Positions 45,306 to 54,253 are shown, counted from the stretch's first letter. The stretch: 64,000 bases of DNA from Halomarina rubra (GCF_023699475.1 NZ_JALXFV010000003.1:550878-614877), one strand, 5' to 3'. A program made the numbers and translations. Notes: generated from the sequence alone by a model not told the origin.

Positions 45306-45782
45306 ATGCGCCGCCGCGCCCTCCTCGCAGCGCTCGGGACGACCGCGACCGCTGGCTGTTCGAGCGTCTCGGGGCTGTTCGGTCGAGAGGAGTACGTCGG
45401 TCTCGGAAGTCTCGACATCGGCAACTGGGACGACGAACCCCACACTATCACCGTCCAGGTCGACGCCGACGGGGAGACGGTCCTCGACCGAACCGTCGAG
45501 ACCGACGCGTTCGCCGACAACACCGTCGACGGTGCCGAAATCCCGTGCGTTTGGCACGACACGACCGGCCCCTACGTCGTGCGTGCCCGCCACGAGTCCT
45601 CGAACGGGTGGACGGAGACACCGCTGGACGAGGGCGTCGACGAACCGGGACTGGTCAGAGTCTCCGTCCGCGTCGGCTTCTCCAGCGATGACGACGAGAT
45701 AGAGGTGCTTCGGCTTCTGGGCGACGTCACCGACTGCCGGGCCGTCACGCCGACCGACACCCCGAAGGAAAACGCGTTTTAG
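45306..45782 (+). CDS. small lipoprotein, function unknown
   Basis: A 158-residue precursor beginning MRRRALLAALGTTATAGCSS: a short Arg-rich leader (Tat-like) and a TAGC lipobox. The mature part is a beta-rich domain (NWDDEPHTITVQVDADGETV, then GPYVVRARHESSNGWTE) of the kind seen in many haloarchaeal surface lipoproteins, with two Cys possibly disulfide bonded. ATG 45297 would add three residues. Its 3' end overlaps the prs promoter. Confidence 0.7.
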   Translation: MRRRALLAALGTTATAGCSSVSGLFGREEYVGLGSLDIGNWDDEPHTITVQVDADGETVLDRTVETDAFADNTVDGAEIPCVWHDTTGPYVVRARHESSNGWTETPLDEGVDEPGLVRVSVRVGFSSDDDEIEVLRLLGDVTDCRAVTPTDTPKENAF

Positions 45783-45783
45783 C
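45774..45783 (+). promoter_or_regulatory. TATA-like box of prs
   Basis: GCGTTTTAGC overlaps the stop codon of the upstream lipoprotein gene and is centred 26 nt before the prs ATG at 45805. Confidence 0.55.
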
Positions 45784-45804
45784 CCGCGCCGCCGACGCCC
45801 GGGC

Positions 45805-46650
45805 ATGATACTTCCGGGGTCGGCGTCGCAGTCGCTCGCGGCGCGACTCGCCGCCGAGACGGACCACGCCGTCGCGCCCGTCGAGTACGACTGGTTCGCC
45901 GACGGCGAACTCATCGCACGAGCGGAGTTCGACGCCGACCACGCCATCGTCGTCGCCTCGACGGTGTCGAGCGACGCGTTCGTCCAACTGCTCCAACTGC
46001 AGGACCTCGCACAGCGACAGGCCGAACGCGTCACGACCGTCCTGCCGTACATGGGCTACGCCCGCCAGGACAAGCAGTTCACCGCCGGCGAACCCGTCTC
46101 GGCGGCCGCGATGGCCCGTGCCGTCTCGACGGGCACCGACCGCGTCCTGACCGTCACGCCCCACGAACCCGCGGTCTGTGAGTTCTTCGACGTGCCGTGT
46201 GACCACGTCGACGCGAGCGCGTTGCTGGCCGACCCGCTCCCCGCCGACCTCGCGGACCCTCTGTTTCTCGCGCCCGACGCCAGCGCCCGCGGGTTCGCCG
46301 AGTCCGTCCGGGACGCCTACGGCGCGGGCGACGTCGACCACTTCGAGAAGGTGCGCGACTACGACACCGGCGACGTGAGCCACACGCCGAGCGAGACCGA
46401 CGCCACCGGCCGCGACACGGTCGTCGTCGACGACATCATCGCCACCGGCTCGACGATGTCGAGCGCCATCGAGCACCTCCACGACGACGGCGTCGGGCGC
46501 GTGTTCGCCACCTGCGTCCACCCGATGCTCGCGGCCGACGCTCGGACGAAACTCGCCCGCGCCGGCGTCGAGGACGTGTTCGGCACCGACACCGTCGAAC
46601 GGACGGTGAGTTCGGTCAGCGTCGCGTCGGTCGTCGCGGACGCGCTCTGA
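45805..46650 (+). CDS. prs: ribose-phosphate diphosphokinase (PRPP synthetase)
   Basis: Makes phosphoribosyl pyrophosphate from ribose 5-phosphate and ATP, feeding purine, pyrimidine and histidine synthesis (hisH and hisI are in this window). The 281-residue protein is short, as in archaeal (class III-like) enzymes. Flexible-loop and ATP-site sequence VLPYMGYARQDKQFTAGEPV and the PRPP-binding loop VVVDDIIATGSTMSSAI are intact. The start, MILPGSASQSLAARLAAE, fits the family. Confidence 0.94.
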   Translation: MILPGSASQSLAARLAAETDHAVAPVEYDWFADGELIARAEFDADHAIVVASTVSSDAFVQLLQLQDLAQRQAERVTTVLPYMGYARQDKQFTAGEPVSAAAMARAVSTGTDRVLTVTPHEPAVCEFFDVPCDHVDASALLADPLPADLADPLFLAPDASARGFAESVRDAYGAGDVDHFEKVRDYDTGDVSHTPSETDATGRDTVVVDDIIATGSTMSSAIEHLHDDGVGRVFATCVHPMLAADARTKLARAGVEDVFGTDTVERTVSSVSVASVVADAL

Positions 46651-46680
46651 GCAGTCGACACCGCCTCGGCTCCGGCTCCC

Positions 46681-47028
46681 TCACTCCAACCCGCGCTCCA
46701 GTCGCTGGAGCAGTCGCCCGACGAACAGACCCAGACGTGGCGACAGCGGGTCCTCCTCGTTGACCGGCCAGTCGGGACACGCCGCCAGCGCGTCGACGAA
46801 CCGCTCGTCGTGAGTGAGCGACTCGACGAAGTCGCGGACGTTCAGCGTGATGCCCTCGTCGTCGGTGTCGAGGTCCGGGTAGCGCTCGCGCACCCACGGC
46901 GAGTACGAGATGGTCCACGAGGGACCGCCGACGGACTTCACGACGGCGTCGTACGAGCCGACGGGGAGTTCACCGTTCGGTGTGGCGACGTAGACGGTGC
47001 CCCCCCGAACGCTCGTCCCGTAGCGCAT
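46681..47028 (-). CDS. small conserved-looking protein, unrecognised
   Basis: A 115-residue protein: MRYGTSVRGGTVYVATPNGE, then SYDAVVKSVGGPSWTISYSP, with an acidic helical second half (NVRDFVESLTHDERFVDALA). No signal, membrane helix or known motif. ATG 47028 has an AAATACTCATC box about 34 nt upstream. It lies downstream of ileS on the same strand and convergent with prs. Confidence 0.65.
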   Translation of the reverse strand: MRYGTSVRGGTVYVATPNGELPVGSYDAVVKSVGGPSWTISYSPWVRERYPDLDTDDEGITLNVRDFVESLTHDERFVDALAACPDWPVNEEDPLSPRLGLFVGRLLQRLERGLE

Positions 47029-47171
47029 GCGTGTGGTAACGACTCCCTCGGTGATGAGTATTTGTCCCGGGTCCGGCAGCAGGGTGGGCGCGATGGCAGC
47101 GACGAGGACGACGACGCCGTTCCGAGACGTCGCGATTCCACAGCAGAGAGCCGAACCGCTGCCTCGGCAAC

Positions 47172-50100
47172 TCAGTCCGCTTGCTCGGGTGCCGCGAGCG
47201 GTTCGACGGCGATGGTCATCGTCACGCCCTCGACCTCCCACTCCTTGCGGTGGCCGTCCTCGACCGGGCCGAACTCCTCGGCGCGGACCTCGTTCGCGAT
47301 GAGCGCCTCGTGTTCGCGGACCAGTCCGGAGACGCGCTCGTCGGCGACGTCGAGTTCGACGCGGACCTCGCGGTCCAGGTCGAGGTCGAGGTCCTTGCGC
47401 ATCTCCTGGACGCGACGGATGACCTCGCGGGCGTACCCCTCGCTCTCGATCTCCTCGGTGAGCGAAGTGTCGACGTAGACGACCCCGCGGTCGTCGCCCG
47501 CGACGCGGAACGGCGTGGCGGCGACGCCCTCCGGCGTCTCGGTGACGAACTCGACCATCTCGTCGGTCAGGTCGACGTCCTCGCCGAGTTCGTCGGCGAC
47601 GGCGACTTCGAGCGCGTCGAGCGTCGGTTCGGAGATGCGGGCGGCGTTGAGCGCCTGCATCACCTCGCCGGCCTGCCCGCCGAAGGCGGGACCGAGCACC
47701 GACATGTCCGCCTGTGCGGAGTAGCGCAGTTCACCCCACTCCTCGCCGGGTGCGACCACGTCGACCTCGCGGGCGTTGAGGCGCTCTTCGACCAGCGCGG
47801 CGTACTCGCGGACCGCCCGCGCCGCGTCGCTGTCGTTCGCGGCGACGACGACCCGCGGGACCGGCCAGCGGAGTTTCCGTTCTGCCTGCTGGCGGGCGTT
47901 CGACCCCGCTTCCTCGACGGCGCGGAGGACGGCCACGTCGGCCTCCAGGTCGGCGTCCTGGTAGGTCGCGTCCGGTTCGGGCCAGTCGCACATGTGGACG
48001 GTCGGGTGGTCGTTCTCGCCGGTGAGCGTGCCGTACACCTCGTCGGCGACGAACGGCGCGAACGGCGCGAGCAGTTTCGTCGTCTCCGTCAGCACGCGAT
48101 ACAGCGTCGCGTAGGCGGCGGTCTTGCTGTCGGAGTCCGACTCCTCCCACATCCGCTCGCGGACGACCTGGATGTAGAACCGCGAGACGTCCTCGACGAC
48201 GAACTCGAGGAGCGCGTCGAGCGCACGGTCCTGGCGGAACTGCTCCCAGTGGTCGGTCATCTCCTCGACGGTGGTGGCGAGTCGCGACAGCACCCACTCG
48301 TCGACGAGTTCCAACTCGCACTCTTCGAGCGCCACGTCGTCCGGCGAGAACCCGTCCATCCGCATGTACGGCAGCGGGAAGCGGAACACGTTCCAGAGGA
48401 TGTTGAGGTTCCGCTGCATCGTCGCCATCTCGTCCCACGAGAAGCGCATGTCCTCGCCCTGCGGGTCGACGCCGAGCAGGAACAGGCGCATCGGGTCCGC
48501 ACCGTGGCGGTCCATCGCCTCGCTCGGCGTGACGACGTTCCCGATGGACTTCGACATCTTGCGGCCGTCCTCGGCGAGCGCCCAGCCGTGCATGAGGACC
48601 TGCTTGTACGGAATCTCGCCCATCGCGGTCGTCCCCATGCCGAGCTGCGACCAGAACCAGCCACGCGTCTGGTCGTGGGCCTCCATGATGAGGTCGGCGG
48701 GCCACAGCTCTTCGAAGTCCTCGGTCTCGCCGGGGTAGTCGAGCGTGCCCCACGACGCCACGGAGGAGTCGAGCCAGACGTCGAACACGTCCGGAACGCG
48801 CGTGTAGGTCGTGCCGTCTTCGGTGATGGTGAGGTCGTCGACGGTCGGTCGGTGGAGGTCTACCTCCTCGGGGTCGACGTCCTGGTCGACGCGCTCTGCG
48901 AGTTCCTCGCGCGTGGCGACGACCTGTACGTCGTCCATCGAGCCGTCCCACTCCTCGGGCGTCCAGATGGGGATGGGGACGCCCCAGTAACGCTGCCGGG
49001 AGACGTTCCAGTCGGGCGAGCCCTCGATGAACTTCCGGAAGCGGTTGTCCCGCGCTTCTGCGGGGTACCACTCGGAGTCTTCGAGGTTGTCGAGCATCTC
49101 CCCCTTCACGTCGGTGACGGTGACGAACCACTGGTCGGTCGCGAGGAAGACGATGTCCGTGTCACAGCGCCAACACTGGCCGTAGTCGTGGCGCGTCGTG
49201 CTCGCGCTCAGCAGGTGGCCCGTGCGGTCGAGGTCGGCGATGATGTCGTCGTTGGCGTCGCGGACGAACTGCCCCGCGTACTTGCCACCCTGCTGGCTGT
49301 AGACGCCGTCGGGGCCGACCGGACAGAAGATGTCCAGGCCCAACTCGTCGCCGCGTTCGAAGTCCTCCTGGCCGTGGCCGGGCGCGGAGTGAACCAGTCC
49401 AGTCCGGTCCATCTCGACGTAGTCGGCGTGGTACACCTCGCCCGCACCCGCGCTCTGTGGGTGGTCGGGAACCTCCTCGGGGAGTGGGTGTTCGTACGAC
49501 CAGCCGACGAGGTCCGTGCCCTGCATCGTCTCCTCGACGGTGAACTGGGTCGCCCCGGCACGCTCCATCACGTCGTCGACGACCGCTTCGGCGACGTAGA
49601 GCAGTTCGCCCTCGTAGTCGCCGCTCTCCGTGCTCTCGACGCGAACCGCGGCGTACGTCGCGTCCTCGTCGACGGCGACGAACGTGTTGGCGGGGACGGT
49701 CCAGGGGGTCGTCGTCCAGACGACGAGACTCCCCTCGCGGCCGGTCAGCGAGAACGAGACGTAGATGCTCGGCGACTCGATCTCGTGGTACTCGACCTCG
49801 TTCTTCGCGATGGCGGTCTCACAGCGCGGACACTGCGTGATGGAGCGTTTGCCACGGTCGACCAGTCCGCGTTCGTGGGCCTGGGCGAAGCCCCACCACG
49901 CGGCCTCCATGTACTCCGGCGAGACGGTCTTGTAGGGGTTCTCCCAGTCCATCCAGACGCCGAAGGACTTGAAGTCGTCCTGCAGCCCTTCGAGTTGCTC
50001 GTCGGCGAACTCCTTGCACTCCTCGATGAAGTTCTCCATGCCGAACGCCTCGATGTCCTTCTTGTTCTCGAACTCCAGGCGTTCCTCGACCTTCGTCTCG

Positions 50101-50420
50101 ATGGGGAGGCCGTGCATGTCGTAGCCCGGCCGGTCGGTGACGTCGTACCCCTGCATTCGCTTGTAGCGGATGTAGGTGTCCTTCAGGGACTTGTTCCACG
50201 TCGTCCCCATGTGGGCCGCCCCGCTCGTGTACGGCGGGCCGTCGACGAAGAAGTAGCGCTCCGCACCCTCGCGGTGTTGCTTGGTCCGTTCGTAGGCCTC
50301 GGTCTCGCGCCAGTACTCTCGCACGCGCTCCTCCAGTGCGTGCGGGTCGTACTGGTCGGGCACCTCGCCGAACCGTTCGCGGGCCGGCCCGGATGCATCC
50401 GACTCCTCGGAATCGCTCAT
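47172..50420 (-). CDS. ileS: isoleucyl-tRNA synthetase
   Basis: Charges tRNA-Ile. The 1082-residue class I synthetase has the HIGH-type motif GPPYTSGAAHMGTTWNK (His70; archaeal form), the KMSKS loop DGRKMSKSIGN (621-625), an editing (CP1) domain between them and the DWNVSRQRYWGVPIPIWTPE signature. It is of the archaeal/eukaryotic type, with a long C-terminal anticodon-binding part. ATG 50420 (MSDSEESDAS) was chosen because CCTTTAGTGA is 26 nt upstream; an in-frame ATG 24 nt further up falls inside that box. Confidence 0.97.
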   Translation of the reverse strand: MSDSEESDASGPARERFGEVPDQYDPHALEERVREYWRETEAYERTKQHREGAERYFFVDGPPYTSGAAHMGTTWNKSLKDTYIRYKRMQGYDVTDRPGYDMHGLPIETKVEERLEFENKKDIEAFGMENFIEECKEFADEQLEGLQDDFKSFGVWMDWENPYKTVSPEYMEAAWWGFAQAHERGLVDRGKRSITQCPRCETAIAKNEVEYHEIESPSIYVSFSLTGREGSLVVWTTTPWTVPANTFVAVDEDATYAAVRVESTESGDYEGELLYVAEAVVDDVMERAGATQFTVEETMQGTDLVGWSYEHPLPEEVPDHPQSAGAGEVYHADYVEMDRTGLVHSAPGHGQEDFERGDELGLDIFCPVGPDGVYSQQGGKYAGQFVRDANDDIIADLDRTGHLLSASTTRHDYGQCWRCDTDIVFLATDQWFVTVTDVKGEMLDNLEDSEWYPAEARDNRFRKFIEGSPDWNVSRQRYWGVPIPIWTPEEWDGSMDDVQVVATREELAERVDQDVDPEEVDLHRPTVDDLTITEDGTTYTRVPDVFDVWLDSSVASWGTLDYPGETEDFEELWPADLIMEAHDQTRGWFWSQLGMGTTAMGEIPYKQVLMHGWALAEDGRKMSKSIGNVVTPSEAMDRHGADPMRLFLLGVDPQGEDMRFSWDEMATMQRNLNILWNVFRFPLPYMRMDGFSPDDVALEECELELVDEWVLSRLATTVEEMTDHWEQFRQDRALDALLEFVVEDVSRFYIQVVRERMWEESDSDSKTAAYATLYRVLTETTKLLAPFAPFVADEVYGTLTGENDHPTVHMCDWPEPDATYQDADLEADVAVLRAVEEAGSNARQQAERKLRWPVPRVVVAANDSDAARAVREYAALVEERLNAREVDVVAPGEEWGELRYSAQADMSVLGPAFGGQAGEVMQALNAARISEPTLDALEVAVADELGEDVDLTDEMVEFVTETPEGVAATPFRVAGDDRGVVYVDTSLTEEIESEGYAREVIRRVQEMRKDLDLDLDREVRVELDVADERVSGLVREHEALIANEVRAEEFGPVEDGHRKEWEVEGVTMTIAVEPLAAPEQAD

Positions 50421-50440
50421 ACGGTCACAACACACCGCCG

Positions 50441-50450
50441 TCACTAAAGG
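50441..50450 (-). promoter_or_regulatory. TATA-like box of ileS
   Basis: Minus-strand CCTTTAGTGA, centred 26 nt before ATG 50420. It sets the start at MSDSEESDAS. Confidence 0.55.
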
Positions 50451-50612
50451 CCAATCGGTCGGACAGACGGGGCTGTCGGCGCGCCGTCTGCCGATTCGGC
50501 GAGAATCGTGGTGTGGCCCCCGGCGCGAGAACGTCGCCGGCGCGAGAACGCGGTCGGCGTGCGGTCCGATTGACGTGCGGTTCGGTCGGTACTCGGTGGT
50601 CGGCCGCTCGTC

Positions 50613-50849
50613 TCAGGCGGTCAGCGCGCGGAGGCTCGGCAGGAACCGGTCGGTCGCGACGAGGTACGCCGCCCCGAGCGCGACGGCCCCGATACCGGCC
50701 ATCCAGAGACCGAGCGTGGTGTCGGTGGCGAGCGTCGAGACGCCCGTCTGTTCGATGAACAGGCCGCCGACGGTCAGCAGCGTCGTCAGGAAGCCGTACA
50801 CGAGGACCTGGAACAGGTCGACGAGTGGTTCGAGTGCGAAGTCGCTCAC
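50613..50849 (-). CDS. small membrane protein, 78 residues
   Basis: From GTG 50849: a short polar start (MSDFALEPLVDLFQVLVYG) followed by two hydrophobic helices, FLTTLLTVGGLFIEQ and LWMAGIGAVALGAAYLVA, ending LPSLRALTA. No family recognised. The start is uncertain; the frame remains open upstream but that sequence is basic and unlike a haloarchaeal protein. Divergent from the next small membrane-protein gene. The 192 nt between here and ileS contain no gene. Confidence 0.6.
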   Translation of the reverse strand: MSDFALEPLVDLFQVLVYGFLTTLLTVGGLFIEQTGVSTLATDTTLGLWMAGIGAVALGAAYLVATDRFLPSLRALTA

Positions 50850-50945
50850 GTCGTCCCATCGCCGACGGAACCGTATCAGCGTTCCGTGTCGGTGTGTCAC
50901 ACTCCGCCACGCAACGTTTTCGAGACCGTATCCGAACACGGAGGT

Positions 50946-51158
50946 ATGGGACGCTACGGAGCACTCGACTACCCACGACTCGCGAAGGCCGGGTTCGCAC
51001 TCGGCGTGACGATGTTCGTCGGCGGCGCGCTCGGCGCGACGCTGATAGAAGGTCCGTCGCTCGCACACACGCTGCTCATCGACGCGGAAGCGCTCGGTAT
51101 CCTCCTCGGCCTGTTCGCCCCGCTCGTGTTCGGCGTCGTCCTCCCGCTGACGGAGTGA
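50946..51158 (+). CDS. small membrane protein, 70 residues
   Basis: Begins MGRYGALDYPRLAKAGFALG and has two hydrophobic helices (about 16-31 and 48-68). It appears conserved-like in style (compare haloarchaeal DUF7860-type proteins, from memory), function unknown. A GGAGGT Shine-Dalgarno lies immediately before the ATG and an AACGTTTTC box about 33 nt upstream, so both a leadered and a leaderless reading are possible. Confidence 0.65.
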   Translation: MGRYGALDYPRLAKAGFALGVTMFVGGALGATLIEGPSLAHTLLIDAEALGILLGLFAPLVFGVVLPLTE

Positions 51159-51219
51159 CCTGACGCCCCCGGCGCTCGCCGGCCCCGCCGACTTTCTCCG
51201 TCGGTGGCGTAGCGCGAGC

Positions 51220-51900
51220 ATGCCCACCTTCCCCGACGCCGACCAGCGACTCCCCCTCGCCGAGGACTGCCGGCGCTGTCCGGCGCTGGTCGCCGCGCGC
51301 AACCGCATCTGCTGGGGTGCCGGCCCGCGAGACGCCGCTCTCGTCGTCGTGGGCGAAGCGCCCGCCGCGGGCAGTCCCGACGCCGAGCGCTGGCGGGGCG
51401 GCAACTGGACCGGGATGGCGTACTCCGGCGGGCGCTCGGGCAAGAAGATTCGAACGATGGTCGAGGAGTTGGGCCACGAAGCGTACTACACGAACGCCGT
51501 CAAGTGCTTCCCGAGCGCCGCGATTCCCCACGGCGACCCCGAGGCCGCGGCCACGCTCGACCGCCCCTGTCACGAGACGGACAACCGAGAACCCCACCCC
51601 GAAGAACGGGCGAACTGCCGGCCCTATCTCCGCGAGGAGGTCGAGCGCATCGACCCCGACTGCGTGCTGGCGACGGGAAGACACGCCACCGAGTCGCTGC
51701 TGGCGGTCGAGGGTCGAACCGTCGACGGCTTCCTCGACCTCGTGTTGGAGCGCCAGAACTGCCCGACGCTCGGCGTTCCGGTGCTCCCCGTCCTCCACCC
51801 CTCCTATCAGGAGGTCTGGATCGCGCGTCTCGGCTACGACCGCGAGTCGTACCTCGCGGCCATCGACGACGCGCTCGCGGCGTGTGGGGTCCACAGTTAA
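51220..51900 (+). CDS. uracil-DNA glycosylase superfamily protein, Fe-S type
   Basis: A 226-residue homologue of Fe-S uracil-DNA glycosylases. Cysteines Cys17/Cys20 (DCRRCPAL), Cys96 (VKCFPSA) and Cys133 (ANCRPYL) could hold 4Fe-4S. Motif 1 reads VVVGEAPAAGSPDAERWRGG, lacking the family-4 AQED. The late motif is HPSYQEVW. About 35 residues separate the third and fourth Cys, with PCHETDNREPHPEER between, longer than in family 4. It may be a divergent glycosylase (family 5-like) or have another base specificity. Confidence 0.78.
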   Translation: MPTFPDADQRLPLAEDCRRCPALVAARNRICWGAGPRDAALVVVGEAPAAGSPDAERWRGGNWTGMAYSGGRSGKKIRTMVEELGHEAYYTNAVKCFPSAAIPHGDPEAAATLDRPCHETDNREPHPEERANCRPYLREEVERIDPDCVLATGRHATESLLAVEGRTVDGFLDLVLERQNCPTLGVPVLPVLHPSYQEVWIARLGYDRESYLAAIDDALAACGVHS

Positions 51901-51924
51901 CCCGTCGGTGTCCGTGGCGCTCAC

Positions 51925-52434
51925 ATGGACCTCTCGCACCTCGCCGACGAGGCCGTCCGCGGCACGCGCGAGTTCGTCGTCGAACGCCGCCACACGACCA
52001 CGGTGTTCGGCGAGCAGACCGACCCGCCCGGTCTCCCGGCGGCCGCGGACTCGACGCCCGACGAACACCGCCACGTCCTCGGGACGCCACACCTCCTGGC
52101 GGCCTGCGAGTTCACGGGCCGGGAGTCCCTCCACGGACTGCTCCCCGACGGGACGGGCACGGTCGGCGAACACGCCGAGGTGACCCACCGCGGGGCCGCA
52201 CCGGAGGGGGCACGGATTCGCGTCGAGACGGTCGTCCGGCGCGTCGACGGGCCGTCGGTCCACCTCGACGCGAGCGTGTCGCGAGTCGACGGAGAGCGGG
52301 GTGACGGGACCGGAGACGACCACCACGCCGAGAGCGACGGTCGCGCCACCGAGAACGACCCGCGACCCGTCGGCGAGGTGGCGATGACGTTCCGCGTCGT
52401 CTCGCGCGAGCGATTCGGCGACGCGCTGGAGTGA
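51925..52434 (+). CDS. FlK-type hot-dog thioesterase
   Basis: A 169-residue hot-dog-fold protein. GTPHLLAACEFTGRESLHGL and GTVGEHAEVTHRGAAPEGAR are the family blocks. The residues corresponding to the catalytic Thr42/Glu50/His76 of fluoroacetyl-CoA thioesterase FlK are Thr54, Glu62 and His88, with identical spacing (8 and 26). An acidic, Asp/Gly-rich insert (about 113-145) interrupts the last strands. Specificity cannot be read from sequence; most relatives are generic acyl-CoA thioesterases. It starts 24 nt after the UDG-like gene and ends 71 nt before the DehI-like gene. Confidence 0.78.
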   Translation: MDLSHLADEAVRGTREFVVERRHTTTVFGEQTDPPGLPAAADSTPDEHRHVLGTPHLLAACEFTGRESLHGLLPDGTGTVGEHAEVTHRGAAPEGARIRVETVVRRVDGPSVHLDASVSRVDGERGDGTGDDHHAESDGRATENDPRPVGEVAMTFRVVSRERFGDALE

Positions 52435-52505
52435 GCGAAGACCGCTTCGGTCCGCTCGCCAGCCGCGGGGACAACGGCTACCCGCTTCGCGTGTGACTGG
52501 AACGC

Positions 52506-53372
52506 ATGGACACCAGTCAGCAGCTGTACGAGTCGGCGGCGACGGGGTGGCGACGCGGTCTCTACGACGACGTGAAGCGGACGTTCCGCGCGCCGGTCGT
52601 CAACTGGATCTTCCGGACGGCGACGGCGAACGACCCCGAGTTCACCCGCTACGCGTGGGGGCAGGTGAAACCCGTCTTCGAGACCCGCGGGTTCGCCCGG
52701 TTCTCGGTGCAGTACCGCGACGCGGTGCTCTCGGCGCTCGACGTGCCCGCCTACCGCCCCAGCGCCGTCGACCTCTCGCCCGCGGAGTTCGCCGAACTGC
52801 GCGGCCAACTCGCCACGTTCGACGTGGTCGCCCCGCGGCTGGCGGTGCTGTTCGAGACGATGGACCGCGCGCTCCACGACGACCACGAGCCGACGCCACC
52901 CGACGAGCGGTGGGCGACCCGCCCGTTCCCCGACTGGCTGGACCGGGACCGGGGCTCGCCGCCGTCGATGGTCGAGACGCCGCCCGACGCACTCGACGAG
53001 ACGCTCGCCGCGATACGCGCGTTCCACGGCTTCGACGACGACAGCCTCCCGAGCATCTACCGCTGTCTCGCACAGTGGCCGTCGTTCCTCGACGCGCTGT
53101 GGGCCGACGTCGAACCGCTCGTCGAGAGCGACGCGTTCGAGACCGCCCGTCGCGACACCGCCGACCTGACCGACGCGTTCGTCTCCTCGACCCCGTACCG
53201 ACCGCGACTCGCGCCCGACGACCTGCGAGGAGTCGGGATGGACGACGACGCCATCGAGGGCGTACAGGGGTTGTTCCGACGGTTCAACACCGGCCCGGTC
53301 GAGACGGTGTTGCCCGCGCTCCCGGCGTTCGCGGCGACCGTCGACGCCGCGGGCGAACGGTCGCTCGGCTGA
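52506..53372 (+). CDS. DehI-family (group I haloacid dehalogenase fold) protein
   Basis: A 288-residue helical protein with the internal duplication of DehI. Repeat 1 has GLYDDVKRTFRAPVVNWIFR and repeat 2 DETLAAIRAFHGFDDDSLPS, then IYRCLAQWPSFLDALW. It aligns well by eye with Pseudomonas DehI. If I recall that sequence correctly, its catalytic Asp189 corresponds here to Ile184, which would argue against classical dehalogenase activity. Actual function unknown. Likely cotranscribed with the thioesterase gene upstream. Confidence 0.72.
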   Translation: MDTSQQLYESAATGWRRGLYDDVKRTFRAPVVNWIFRTATANDPEFTRYAWGQVKPVFETRGFARFSVQYRDAVLSALDVPAYRPSAVDLSPAEFAELRGQLATFDVVAPRLAVLFETMDRALHDDHEPTPPDERWATRPFPDWLDRDRGSPPSMVETPPDALDETLAAIRAFHGFDDDSLPSIYRCLAQWPSFLDALWADVEPLVESDAFETARRDTADLTDAFVSSTPYRPRLAPDDLRGVGMDDDAIEGVQGLFRRFNTGPVETVLPALPAFAATVDAAGERSLG

Positions 53373-53427
53373 GGGAGCGAGCCGAGGAGGACAGCCTTCA
53401 TGTCGGGGTGGTGTGACGACGCACACG

Positions 53428-54186
53428 ATGCTGGCTCCCCTCCGCCGGACCCTCCGCGAGCGCATCGACCGACGCTCGATAGCCGGCGCACTGGCGTTCA
53501 CCGCTCTCCTCGCGTGGCTGTTCGACCAGTCGTTCGGCAGCGCCGTGAACTCGCTGGCGGCCGCGGTGCTCGTCGGCGGGTCGGGCCTCGTCGCCGACGC
53601 GTACGGTCTCTCGGACGCGGTCAGACGCGTCGGACTCGGCGCGTGGGTGCTGTTGGCCGGCGGCGCGCTCGACCTGCTCGACGGCGACGCCGACGAGACG
53701 GTCGGTCTCCTGCTCGCGCTCGGCGGCGTCTGGCTCCTCCTCGACGGCGTCCAGGAACTCCGCCACGAGGGCGTCGCCGTCGCCGAGCGCGACCCGGCCG
53801 ACGGCGAGGCCGTCTACCGCCAGTACCTCGCCCAGCGTCTTCGCGAGGACCTACGCGAGCGGCCGGCGACGCGCCGCGAACTCCGAGAGCGGTTCGACGA
53901 GACGCCCGACGCCGTCGACGACGCGCTCGCACTCCTCGAACGGCGCGACCTCGTCGTCCGCGAGGGGAGCGCCTACGTCGCCCGCGACCGCGAGGAGCGA
54001 GGGTGGGGCCGACGCGCGCTCGCCCGTCTCGCTCGGCCGGTGACGCGCGAACTCGACCACGGGACGACCGCGGTCCCGTCCGACGAGACCGGTCGCCACC
54101 GGACCACGGCGTCCGACCGCCCGCCGACGGACTCGACTCGCGGGGCCGACGACCGCGAACCGGCGTCCGAGCACGTCGAACGGTAG
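53428..54186 (+). CDS. membrane protein with cytoplasmic winged helix
   Basis: A 252-residue protein. Three or four hydrophobic helices lie in the first 105 residues (SIAGALAFTALLAWLFDQSF, LAAAVLVGGSGLVADAYGL, LLLALGGVWLLLDGVQEL). A winged-helix-like segment follows (about 126-185: RPATRRELRERFDETPDAVD, LALLERRDLVVREGSAYVAR), then a basic and disordered tail. It may be a membrane-tethered regulator. ATG 53428 was chosen; GTG 53413 in frame adds five residues. Confidence 0.65.
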   Translation: MLAPLRRTLRERIDRRSIAGALAFTALLAWLFDQSFGSAVNSLAAAVLVGGSGLVADAYGLSDAVRRVGLGAWVLLAGGALDLLDGDADETVGLLLALGGVWLLLDGVQELRHEGVAVAERDPADGEAVYRQYLAQRLREDLRERPATRRELRERFDETPDAVDDALALLERRDLVVREGSAYVARDREERGWGRRALARLARPVTRELDHGTTAVPSDETGRHRTTASDRPPTDSTRGADDREPASEHVER

Positions 54187-54220
54187 CGCGGGTCACGGTC
54201 GTCGTCGGTGCCGATTGGGG

Positions 54221-54230
54221 AGGGTTTTAC
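54221..54230 (+). promoter_or_regulatory. TATA-like box of the J-domain ferredoxin gene
   Basis: AGGGTTTTAC is centred 28 nt before GTG 54254, supporting that start over the longer in-frame ATG at 54215, which lies upstream of the box. Confidence 0.55.
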
Positions 54231-54253
54231 CGACCCGGTTCCCTACTCGGTGT

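Noticed and set aside
47181-50447. 1088-codon open frame on the + strand antisense to ileS
   Set aside because: Same artefact: in haloarchaeal DNA with GC-rich third positions, the antisense frame lacks stop codons. The ileS motifs (HMGT, KMSKS) fix the real strand.
52506-53372. Naming the DehI-like protein a haloacid dehalogenase
   Set aside because: The position matching DehI's catalytic Asp appears to be Ile184, so only the family is stated.
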